Below are positions 6,685 through 12,457 of a stretch of 12,457 nucleotides of DNA, one piece after another. A program made the translations under genes and the position numbers. The notes under the pieces are model-generated. The model worked only from the letters and a program-made list of their open reading frames with translations. It was not told the DNA's origin and ran no database searches. Origin of the DNA: Bacteroidota bacterium (GTDB taxonomy: Bacteria; Bacteroidota; Bacteroidia; Chitinophagales; Chitinophagaceae); the NCBI GenBank assembly GCA_023422565.1, contig JAFAGR010000051.1, forward strand, positions 1 through 12,457, read 5' to 3'. Position 1 is the stretch's first letter. Each line of letters opens with the position of its first letter.

Positions 6685-7424
6685 TGCAGGCTTTGAAAAA
6701 AATTATTGTCTTATTGATACTCTCGCTAACATTCACGCATTGCATTGCTCAGGCTGATGAGAAAGCATTCCTGCATGTAAAATTCAACCACAATTCAGGA
6801 AACAAACCTGTTGTTCTTCGAGACAGCGTTTATACCACACCGTTAGGCGATACTTTTACTGTCACTAAACTAAAATATTACACCTCTAATTTTTTGCTGG
6901 ATGGAAAGCCGTTTGTTCAAGGTGATGAAAATTACCAACTTGTAGATCTCGCGAGGCAAACAGAATACATTATTCCCGTATCTGCCGGAAAGTTTTCAGT
7001 ATTCGGCTTTATTCTAGGGGTTGATAGTGCAAAGAACTTTAGCGGCGCACAAACCGGGGCCTTAGATCCGATGAATGATATGTTCTGGACCTGGAACAGC
7101 GGCTATGTGATGTTTAAACTTGATGGAACATCGCCTTCATCAACAGCAGACAGGAACCGCATTGAACACCATATTGGCGGCTACAGGTTTGGGCAGAATG
7201 TTGCACAATCACTGCAATTTGACCTGGGCGGGCATTTGTATCTTAAAGAGGGAGATACAATTTCTCTCACCTTTAATGTAGATCTTGATAAATATTGGAG
7301 CTCATCAAACAAAATTTCATTGAAAGAATATCCCGTTTGCACACTGCCGGGGCCACTGGCAATGAAGATCTCCAAAAATTTCAAACACATGTTTGCGCTT
7401 ACCGAAGTAAGGAGAAATGAGTAA
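6684..7424 (+). CDS. MbnP-like copper-binding protein candidate
   Basis: A 246-aa exported protein resembling the MbnP family, named after the methanobactin-operon protein of methanotrophs. A hydrophobic signal sequence (about 6-23) is followed by the family's opening: a strand with HVKFNHNSG, then FTVTKLKYYTSNFLLDG. The central motif MFWTWNSGYVMFKLDG places W135 and W137 before G140-Y141. Possible metal ligands are H31, H36, H162-H163 in EHHIGGYRF, and H184. In the methanotroph pair, MbnH oxidises one MbnP tryptophan to kynurenine, and copper binding depends on this. Here the MbnH-like gene overlaps the 3' end by 8 nt (ATGAGTAA), which strongly supports the pairing. The ATG overlaps the arfB stop. 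Family assignment is from pattern recognition; copper binding and kynurenine formation are inferences. No methanobactin precursor is seen nearby. Confidence 0.8.
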   Translation: MQALKKIIVLLILSLTFTHCIAQADEKAFLHVKFNHNSGNKPVVLRDSVYTTPLGDTFTVTKLKYYTSNFLLDGKPFVQGDENYQLVDLARQTEYIIPVSAGKFSVFGFILGVDSAKNFSGAQTGALDPMNDMFWTWNSGYVMFKLDGTSPSSTADRNRIEHHIGGYRFGQNVAQSLQFDLGGHLYLKEGDTISLTFNVDLDKYWSSSNKISLKEYPVCTLPGPLAMKISKNFKHMFALTEVRRNE

Positions 7425-8469
7425 TAAAAAAACCATATCATTACTTTCATTGATCGTTGCTCTGGTTTCCCTTGCAGCTATCTCAATCCGTCCCACACCA
7501 ATAAAATTGCAGACCCCAGAAGGCTGGCCGAAACCCGCTTCAAATATCTTTTCCAAAAATCCACTTACCGAAGAGGGGTTCCAATTGGGACGAAAACTTT
7601 TTTATGATGCCAACCTGAGCAAGGATGGAAATTTTTCATGCGGAAGTTGCCACCAGCAATTTGCTGCCTTCGCCAACTTCGATCACGACCTTAGCCATGG
7701 AGTGAATAACTCCTTTACCACGCGCAATGCCCCGGGCCTATTCAACCTTGCATGGATGAATGAATACCATTGGGATGGCGGCGTGAACCACATTGAGGTG
7801 CAGGCACTTTCACCGCTGACCATGCCGAATGAAATGGGCGAAACGCTAGACAGCGTTCTTTATAAACTTAATCACGACCCGGAATATCCGCCGATGTTTA
7901 AGAAAGCATTCGGAAGCTCAAAGATCACCAGCGAAAAAATGTTGAAAGCCTTTGCGCAATTCACGGGCTCGATGGTGAGCGCAAACAGCAAATATGATAA
8001 AGTAATGCGGGGCGAAACAAACTTTACAAGATTTGAAGCAAATGGCTATGCCTTGTTCAAACAAAATTGTGCCGGCTGCCATAAAGAACCTTTGTTTACA
8101 GACAACACATTTCGAAATAATGGCTTGTCTTTAAATCGCCTTAATGATATTGGCCGGATGCAAATCTCCGGAAAGATGGAGGATTCATTGAAATTTAGGG
8201 TTCCTTCGCTGCGAAACGTGCAGGTTACTTTTCCTTATATGCATGATGGAAGCATTTTTTCTGTTCCCCAGGTATTGGATCATTATTTGAAACTCGACAC
8301 AACTAACAAATCAATTGACCCGCTTTTAAAGAAGAAGATCGCGCTTTCGCCGCGTCAGAAAAATGAGATCGTTTATTTTCTTTATACACTAACGGATAGT
8401 GCTTTCCTTAAAGACCCCCGATTTGCGCCCCCACCAATGACCCGGAGTAAATCAGTGCATGACCATTGA
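7417..8469 (+). CDS. MbnH-like di-haem cytochrome c peroxidase/MauG-family enzyme
   Basis: A 350-aa exported di-haem enzyme. A hydrophobic signal or anchor spans about 7-23. Haem c sites are CGSCH (75-79) and CAGCH (218-222). HWDGG (118-122) aligns with the FWDGR block of peroxidases and keeps the candidate inter-haem tryptophan W119. The C-terminal block has LRNVQVTFPYMHDG (about 265-278). It differs from the di-haem protein at 708 in having a longer N-terminal extension (TPEGWPKP segment) and HWDGG instead of FWDGRA. Since its start lies within the last codons of the MbnP-like gene, the likely role is H2O2-driven oxidation of that partner's tryptophan, as described for MbnH. It could instead be a general peroxidase. 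No terminator is evident after the stop. Confidence 0.88.
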   Translation: MSNKKTISLLSLIVALVSLAAISIRPTPIKLQTPEGWPKPASNIFSKNPLTEEGFQLGRKLFYDANLSKDGNFSCGSCHQQFAAFANFDHDLSHGVNNSFTTRNAPGLFNLAWMNEYHWDGGVNHIEVQALSPLTMPNEMGETLDSVLYKLNHDPEYPPMFKKAFGSSKITSEKMLKAFAQFTGSMVSANSKYDKVMRGETNFTRFEANGYALFKQNCAGCHKEPLFTDNTFRNNGLSLNRLNDIGRMQISGKMEDSLKFRVPSLRNVQVTFPYMHDGSIFSVPQVLDHYLKLDTTNKSIDPLLKKKIALSPRQKNEIVYFLYTLTDSAFLKDPRFAPPPMTRSKSVHDH

Positions 8470-8540
8470 CGTTTTTTTGGGATAAACAATTCTTCAAAAG
8501 AGAAAACCACGCCGGCTTTTAACTTTGCGTTGAGATCGCA

Positions 8541-8627
8541 GGAAAATTTCACACAAAGAAAAACATAAGAATACATAAGGCCACGAAGAAGAGTACTAAA
8601 CTTCGTGATCTTACAATGAAATTTTCC
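8541..8627. repeat. Nested inverted repeats in the intergenic region
   Basis: The outer arms GGAAAATTTCA (8541-8551) and TGAAATTTTCC (8617-8627) are perfect 11-bp inverted repeats. Inside them, CACGAAG (8582-8588) and CTTCGTG (8601-8607) form a second 7-bp pair around a 12-nt loop. The spacer is purine-rich and contains ACACAAAG and two copies of ACATAAG, like repeat-rich spacers seen in other Bacteroidota. There is no T-run and no target-site duplication. It could be a small palindromic element or a structured RNA between the MbnH-like gene and the flippase. Confidence 0.45.
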
Positions 8628-8691
8628 CCGGACGCTAATGATTTTGAATTTTTACTTCCGCTGTTCATCGACCACAGGAAAAGATTTTATA

Positions 8692-8699
8692 TACATTTG
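8692..8699 (+). promoter_or_regulatory. -7 box (TAnnTTTG) of the flippase gene
   Basis: TACATTTG is a full match, 14 nt before the TTG start at 8714. It supports transcription beginning just upstream of the TTG and leaves no room for an upstream start. The -33 element is not clear. Confidence 0.55.
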
Positions 8700-8713
8700 A
8701 CTAAACTTTCTGT

Positions 8714-10210
8714 TTGAGCAGTATTAAGAAATTAGCCGGGCAAACCTTGTGGTATGGAGTACCTTCTATCGCAAGCCGATTTCTCGGGTACCTGATGAAC
8801 ATGGCGCTTCCTTTTTTTGTTGCCATGCCTGCCAATACTGCTGACCTTGTGCAGGTTTACACCCTTATCCCCTTCCTGAATATTTTGTTTTCATATGGAA
8901 TGGAAACCGCCTATTTCAGGTTTTCACAAACTCATGAGCGGGAAAAACTTTACAACACACTTTCTATTTCCCTGTTTTGTTCAACGATCTTATTTACCGC
9001 CATACTTCTGCTCTTCGGAAACTCACTCGCGCGCGCGGTCGATCTTGAAAACAGCAGCAGCTTCATTTGGTGGATGATCGCCATAATTGCAGTAGACAAT
9101 TTTGCCACACTGCCCTTCGCGCGCCTGCGCCAGGAGAACCGCCCTAAACGTTATGCATTTGCAAGGATCTCGGGGATTGTGGTGAATGTTTTTGTGGTGA
9201 TATTATTCATCGGAATCATTCCTTCGCTGCTGGAGAAAAAGCCGGACAGTTTATGGAGCCTTGTTTATAACAAAGATCTTGGCCTCGGTTACTATCTCGT
9301 TGGTAATTTATGCGGCAGCCTCTTCACACTCTTTATTCTCTCTCCCGAAATAAAAAGCATTCGCTGGCAGTTTGACAAAGACCTGTGGAAGGAAGTGATG
9401 CGATACAGTGCACCGCTTGTAATTGTGGGCATGGGGGGAATGATAAATGATGTAATGAGCCGCCTGATCTATCGCCACGTAGTTGATCTGCCGGAGGAAC
9501 AGGCAAATCATGAACTGGGGATATTCGCAAACGTTTTTCGTATAGCCCTGCTCGTTACCATTATGATCCAGGCATTCAGAATGGCTGCGGAGCCTTTCTT
9601 TTTCAACAACAGCAAAAATGAGGATGCAAAGAAAACTTACGCGCGGGTAATGAAGTTTTTTGTGATCGCATGCTGTTTCATGTTTCTTGGCATCGCGCTT
9701 TTCCTTGATGTATTCAAATGGATCTTTTCCAACCTCGCCAACCCAAACTGGGCGGAAGGCCTGGAAGTTGTGCCTCTCCTGGCAATGGGAAATATCTTTC
9801 TTGGTATTTATTATAACCTGAGTATTTGGTATAAGCTTACCGGGAAAAACAGCTACGGAGCCCTGATCACCATTGGTGGCGCTATAATTACAATAGCGGC
9901 TAACATTATTCTCATTCCGTTAATGCACTACACTGGCGCCGCGCTTGCAACCTATATGTGTTATTTCTTTATGATGGTGGCGAGCTACGTGTGGGGACAA
10001 AAGCACTACCCTGTTCCCTACCCGGTAAAAAAACTGACAGGCTATCTTACCATCGTGGTGATCTTATATACGGTCCATCTTTTTTTAATTTGGCTATTAC
10101 CAGAGCGTCTATGGATCTCCGTTATGCTTGGAATGATCTTACTTTCCGCATTCGCCTTCTTTGTATACAAGGTGGAGAAAAATGAGATCTCAAGATTCTT
10201 AAAAAGATAA
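8714..10210 (+). CDS. Polysaccharide biosynthesis protein / lipid-linked oligosaccharide flippase (Wzx/MATE-like)
   Basis: A 498-aa inner-membrane protein with roughly 12-14 hydrophobic helices and few long soluble loops, of the MOP (Wzx/MATE/MurJ) exporter superfamily. The N-terminus SSIKKLAGQTLWYGVPSIAS is typical of the Bacteroidota polysaccharide-flippase group, where it precedes the first helix. The start is TTG at 8714, shown by this conserved N-terminus and by the promoter 14 nt upstream; the first internal ATG would delete part of helix 1. Such proteins move lipid-linked sugars across the inner membrane for capsule, O-antigen or peptidoglycan assembly; which substrate is unknown because no glycosyltransferases are nearby. 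It is convergent with the amidase gene (8-nt gap). The TTG overlaps the stop of a small doubtful ORF (8616-8717). Confidence 0.9.
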   Translation: MSSIKKLAGQTLWYGVPSIASRFLGYLMNMALPFFVAMPANTADLVQVYTLIPFLNILFSYGMETAYFRFSQTHEREKLYNTLSISLFCSTILFTAILLLFGNSLARAVDLENSSSFIWWMIAIIAVDNFATLPFARLRQENRPKRYAFARISGIVVNVFVVILFIGIIPSLLEKKPDSLWSLVYNKDLGLGYYLVGNLCGSLFTLFILSPEIKSIRWQFDKDLWKEVMRYSAPLVIVGMGGMINDVMSRLIYRHVVDLPEEQANHELGIFANVFRIALLVTIMIQAFRMAAEPFFFNNSKNEDAKKTYARVMKFFVIACCFMFLGIALFLDVFKWIFSNLANPNWAEGLEVVPLLAMGNIFLGIYYNLSIWYKLTGKNSYGALITIGGAIITIAANIILIPLMHYTGAALATYMCYFFMMVASYVWGQKHYPVPYPVKKLTGYLTIVVILYTVHLFLIWLLPERLWISVMLGMILLSAFAFFVYKVEKNEISRFLKR

Positions 10211-10218
10211 GCGACATC

Positions 10219-11073
10219 CTATATCAATTGCAGCATTAGACTGTATAGCACCTTTTTCTCACCATCATTTAATTCCCCTTCGATTTCTGATTTGAGATAA
10301 TGCCTCCTGAAAGCCTGGATGCTCTGTTTCATTTTTGAAACATCATAACCAATAATTCGCAAAGCTATTAAAGGTTCAAAAGATACCGGAACTGTAAGGT
10401 TTGTTGTATCTCCATACCAGCTTCCAAAACCTTTTTCAGCAAGTGATTGCCATGGAAAATGGATATTCGGATCAACCTTTCTGTCAGGCGCAATATCGCC
10501 ATGGCCGAGAAAATTATTCGCAGGAATGTTGTAACTGCTTTTTAAAATATTAAGAAGCGTAAGAAGTGCATTAACCTGTGATTGGGGAAATGAATCGGTG
10601 CCGTTATTGTCTAACTCTATACCTATAGATACGGAATTTACATCGCTTACCGTTCCCCACTTCGATCGCCCGGCATGCCACGCGCGGAAGTAATCATTTA
10701 ACATCTGGTGAACCGTACCGTCTTTGCATATTACGTAATGCGCACTCACTTCGCGTTTTTTATCTGTGAATGTTTTCAGCGTTTTATCGCAACTCTCCTG
10801 CGCCGTATGATGAATGATAACAAAATGCGGCTTACGCAAATTGAAGTTCACCGTGCCCGCAAAGTACTTCGGCAATAAAAAAGAATCATTAGCCTGCAAA
10901 TTTGGAAGCGATCTTAATTGTTTCGCATACAGCTTTGCCCGCGATCTGTATTGTTTGTTAGTTGCGCGGTACGGCCCTGAGGCGCAGGATGCGGCTACAA
11001 CGCTCACAATTATTATCGCGGCACGGCCAACACTAATTGCACTGAATCTTCTTAAAGGGATGTTCATCTTCAA
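10219..11073 (-). CDS. amiD: AmiD-like N-acetylmuramoyl-L-alanine amidase, lipoprotein
   Basis: A 284-aa zinc amidase (Amidase_2/PGRP fold) that cuts the bond between N-acetylmuramic acid and the stem peptide. The signal peptide ends in VVAASC, with C30 as the lipidation site, so it is probably anchored in the outer membrane like E. coli AmiD. Matches to AmiD are close: IIHHTA (H88), AWHAGRSKW, GIELDNNG (E153) and HGDIAPDRKVDP. The last has H191, K199 and D201 at the same spacing as the AmiD zinc/catalytic residues. FPWQSLAEKGFG and a C-terminal helical domain resembling AmiD's (about 232-283) follow. The likely role is wall recycling or turnover. The start overlaps the upstream lipoprotein gene by 41 nt (35 if the ATG at 11067 is used), implying co-expression. 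Confidence 0.92.
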   Translation of the reverse strand: MKMNIPLRRFSAISVGRAAIIIVSVVAASCASGPYRATNKQYRSRAKLYAKQLRSLPNLQANDSFLLPKYFAGTVNFNLRKPHFVIIHHTAQESCDKTLKTFTDKKREVSAHYVICKDGTVHQMLNDYFRAWHAGRSKWGTVSDVNSVSIGIELDNNGTDSFPQSQVNALLTLLNILKSSYNIPANNFLGHGDIAPDRKVDPNIHFPWQSLAEKGFGSWYGDTTNLTVPVSFEPLIALRIIGYDVSKMKQSIQAFRRHYLKSEIEGELNDGEKKVLYSLMLQLI

Positions 11074-11506
11074 ATTTAAGCGTCTGCGGATACTTGAACC
11101 ATGCTGAATCGCCGCTTATTTCAATATCGCCGTAACCTTCAACAAATCCATCGGGCGTTAGTTTGTATACAACCTCTCGGTAAGACACCATACCTTCTGA
11201 TTCAAACGTGTACCAGGCGCGAAGTGTACTGTCTTTAAAAGTGCCTTTAAATGTGCCAAAGTTCGAATCTGTTTGATAAGGATTGTAAAAAAGGTCGCCG
11301 CTTACACTGTCGCCGGCAACATTCAGTTTCATCTCTGCCGTATCACGCTCTATCACCATACGGTAGCAGCCAGCTGTTGGAGATAATTTAACTTTCTCAT
11401 TATCTACGGCCTCTCCGGGGGAATCATTATCTCTATTTTTGTTTTCACCACTGCTGCAGGAAAATAGCAATGCAAGCCCGGTGACAAGAACTAAATTTTT
11501 CATCAT
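11033..11506 (-). CDS. Hypothetical lipoprotein, beta-rich
   Basis: A 157-aa protein from the ATG at 11506. The frame stays open to an ATG at 11545, but the signal peptide starts at 11506 with MMKNLVLVTGLALLFSC, giving lipobox LFSC and C17. A charged linker (about 20-40) leads to a compact domain with GCYRMVIERDT, repeated short beta-strand patterns around GDSVSG, GTFKGTFKD and EGYGDIEISGD, and the block FESEGMVSYREVVYKL. I recall similar small lipoproteins in Bacteroidota but know no function. The alternating hydrophobic pattern suggests a beta-sandwich or barrel. The gene overlaps the AmiD-like amidase by 41 nt, so both lipoproteins are likely made together and may act at the cell envelope. 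No perfect -7 box is seen upstream; TATTTTTT (minus strand) is one mismatch away. Confidence 0.75.
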   Translation of the reverse strand: MMKNLVLVTGLALLFSCSSGENKNRDNDSPGEAVDNEKVKLSPTAGCYRMVIERDTAEMKLNVAGDSVSGDLFYNPYQTDSNFGTFKGTFKDSTLRAWYTFESEGMVSYREVVYKLTPDGFVEGYGDIEISGDSAWFKYPQTLKFEDEHPFKKIQCN

Positions 11507-11577
11507 ACTGTTTAACGAAAAAATATGCCAAAGGTGGTACGGCATATCCTTTGTTACTGATAGTTAAAACTACGATC

Positions 11578-11871
11578 ATGGCAGAAAAAAACAATCCGGC
11601 AAAAAATTCAGAAAACAGCAGGGCTGATATCACACCGGAGGAACAAGCAATATTAGATGCAAGCCAATCATCCGGCCTTTCGCAAGACGATACCAACCTT
11701 CGGCGCGCCCGGCTGGATAACACCGATGAAGATGGTGAAAAGCTGAATACAAATGTTGGACTCAGCGGAGAAGACCTGGACGTACCCGGTGCCGAGCTCG
11801 ATGATGAAGATGAAATGCTCGGCTCAGAAGACGAGGAGAACAACAACTACAGCCAGGCAGACACAGAGTAA
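11578..11871 (+). CDS. Small acidic hypothetical protein
   Basis: A 97-aa cytoplasmic protein with about 28 Asp/Glu against about 7 Lys/Arg. It has no signal peptide or membrane segment and is probably largely disordered. Recognisable blocks are ITPEEQAILDAS, LRRARLDNTDEDGEKLN, GEDLDVPGAELDDEDE and a terminal SEDEENNNYSQ. I associate this pattern with short uncharacterised proteins widespread in Bacteroidota; the function is unknown. The in-frame ATG at 11551 would add nine residues (MLLIVKTTI) that do not fit the hydrophilic protein, so ATG 11578 is preferred. It lies divergent from the lipoprotein gene (71 nt between starts) and convergent with the basic DUF6496-like gene, whose stop is 1 nt away. 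Confidence 0.75.
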   Translation: MAEKNNPAKNSENSRADITPEEQAILDASQSSGLSQDDTNLRRARLDNTDEDGEKLNTNVGLSGEDLDVPGAELDDEDEMLGSEDEENNNYSQADTE

Positions 11872-11872
11872 C

Positions 11873-12049
11873 TTAGCTCTTCTTCTTAGGAACTTTTGCA
11901 CCTTCCTTTCTGGCTTCAGACAATCCAATAGCGATCGCCTGCTTCTTACTGGTGACCTTCTTCCCTGAGCCTGAACGAAGTGTTCCTTCTTTCCTTTCGT
12001 GCATTACTTCTTCAACTTTCTCCTGTGCTTTTTTAGAATACTTTGCCAT
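11873..12049 (-). CDS. Small basic DUF6496-like protein
   Basis: A 58-aa protein on the minus strand from the ATG at 12049 (complement CAT 12047-12049) to the TAA at 11873-11875. It reads MAKYSKKAQEKVEEVMHER, then a Gly/Ser/Lys stretch (LRSGSGKKV), then KKQAIAIGLSEARKEGAKVP and a KKKS end. This arrangement is characteristic of DUF6496-type small proteins. It has about 17 Lys/Arg against 7 Glu, so it is strongly basic, and nucleic-acid binding is plausible but unproven. The gene is convergent with the acidic 97-aa gene, separated by one base. No TAnnTTTG box is seen before the start. Confidence 0.85.
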   Translation of the reverse strand: MAKYSKKAQEKVEEVMHERKEGTLRSGSGKKVTSKKQAIAIGLSEARKEGAKVPKKKS

Positions 12050-12457
12050 GATAATGAGTTTTAAGTTTCCTCATCATATATCATGCCCGGGGTGGTTTGG
12101 TAGTTGAGTGGCTGATTGGTTTTGTGGTTGAATGGTTGGATCGATTTTACCGAAAAAGGAATTTATAAGAAGAAAAAGCAAACACCTAAAAGGCCAAAAT
12201 TTCTAATTCTTAATCATTGCTGTCCGGTAAAAATCGGGATAATATTTTGCATTCAGTAAAATCAACTGTTTTAGGGTAAATTTTGGTGTTTTCAGAATAG
12301 AAGCCCCAGGTTTATCATCCAGACAATCGCAGTTTGAGTTGGATATCGGGTACGGGATTGATAATTCTGCAGGCTTCCGGCTTTTCAAGGAACCTCATCA
12401 TACTTGTGTAATTCATTAGGTGCAACCGAATAAAAGATGCCAAATTAGAAAATGCCC
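12050..12457. other. 408-nt region without a convincing gene
   Basis: AT-rich right edge. Bases 12091-12140 are a T/G-rich stretch of imperfect repeats (GTTGAGTGG, GTTGAATGG). From about 12215 to 12388 the minus strand has an open frame of 61 codons starting with TTG; its C-terminal half (FTLKQLILLNAKYYPDF) looks protein-like but matches no family I can name. A second minus-strand frame starting ATG-ATG near 12408 stops after 28 codons. These may be remnants of an insertion sequence or a gene continuing beyond the window. No tRNA, terminator or promoter is evident. Confidence 0.4.
12091..12140. repeat. Imperfect T/G-rich repeat
   Basis: Loosely repeated units GTTGAGTGGCTGATTGG and GTTGAATGGTTGG are separated by a few T/G bases. 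Short degenerate repeats of this kind are frequent between genes in Bacteroidota. No function is inferred. Confidence 0.35.

Noticed and set aside
6703..6743. Lipobox in the MbnP-like protein signal sequence (LTFTHC).
   Set aside because: The residues before the Cys (T-H) do not fit the usual lipobox, so an ordinary signal peptide cleaved after about residue 23 is more likely.
8382..8576. 64-codon minus-strand frame covering the end of the MbnH-like gene and the spacer.
   Set aside because: Its N-terminal MYSYVFLCV-like sequence is what the repeat-like ACACAAAG spacer gives in translation; the rest is antisense to the real gene.
8616..8717. 33-codon plus-strand ORF (ATG at 8616) whose TGA overlaps the TTG start of the flippase.
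   Set aside because: The perfect -7 box of the flippase lies inside it, so it would not be on the flippase transcript. Its first codons are part of an inverted repeat, and the length is within chance. The TTGA overlap is noted only as a curiosity.
11445..11846. 133-codon minus-strand frame rich in serine opposite the acidic small protein gene.
   Set aside because: It is the antisense shadow of Asp/Glu codons in the 11578-11871 gene; its serine runs reflect that composition. It shows no known motif.

Overview
The window looks like a chromosomal segment of a Bacteroidota bacterium, probably of the Chitinophagales/Cytophagales kind. The evidence is: -7 boxes of the Bacteroidota type (TAnnTTTG) just upstream of several starts; few recognisable Shine-Dalgarno sequences; a LytS/LytTR regulatory pair; a bacterial geranylgeranylglyceryl-phosphate synthase (GGGPS); several lipoproteins; and two small proteins (an acidic one and a DUF6496-like basic one) of types I associate with this phylum. 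No rRNA, tRNA, CRISPR array or prophage was seen. Apart from a transposase remnant at the left edge and an unexplained stretch at the right edge, this is dense, ordinary-looking chromosome.

Layout from left to right. (1) 1-579 is the 3' part of a decayed IS1595-type transposase. (2) 708-1664 is an exported di-haem MauG/CcpA-type protein, followed by an OmpR-type response regulator (1716-2414). (3) ruvB runs leftwards (3450-2416). Its last codons contain a hairpin plus T-run that can terminate the convergent regulator. (4) 3629-5421 is a LytS-type histidine kinase and LytTR response regulator operon. It meets, tail to tail with a 6-nt overlap, the GGGPS gene (6183-5416). (5) 6289-8469 is a tightly overlapped operon: arfB (ribosome rescue), an MbnP-like protein, and an MbnH-like di-haem enzyme. 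(6) 8714-10210 is a multispanning polysaccharide flippase that starts with TTG. (7) 11506-10219 is a lipoprotein gene overlapping an AmiD-like peptidoglycan amidase lipoprotein. (8) 11578-12049 is a convergent pair of small genes: an acidic 97-aa protein and a basic 58-aa DUF6496-like protein. (9) 12050-12457 has no convincing gene.

The most notable system is the MbnP/MbnH-like pair at 6684-8469. In methanotrophs, the di-haem enzyme MbnH oxidises a tryptophan of MbnP to kynurenine, and this creates a copper-binding protein. Here the MbnP-like protein keeps a Trp-x-Trp motif in the expected setting, and its partner gene overlaps it by 8 nt. The pair is coupled to arfB, an unusual companion. 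A second, stand-alone di-haem protein lies about 5.7 kb upstream. At least six starts in the window sit 5-14 nt after a TAnnTTTG-like box, which predicts leaderless or very short-leader mRNAs. All four convergent gene junctions are packed to between -6 and +8 nt.
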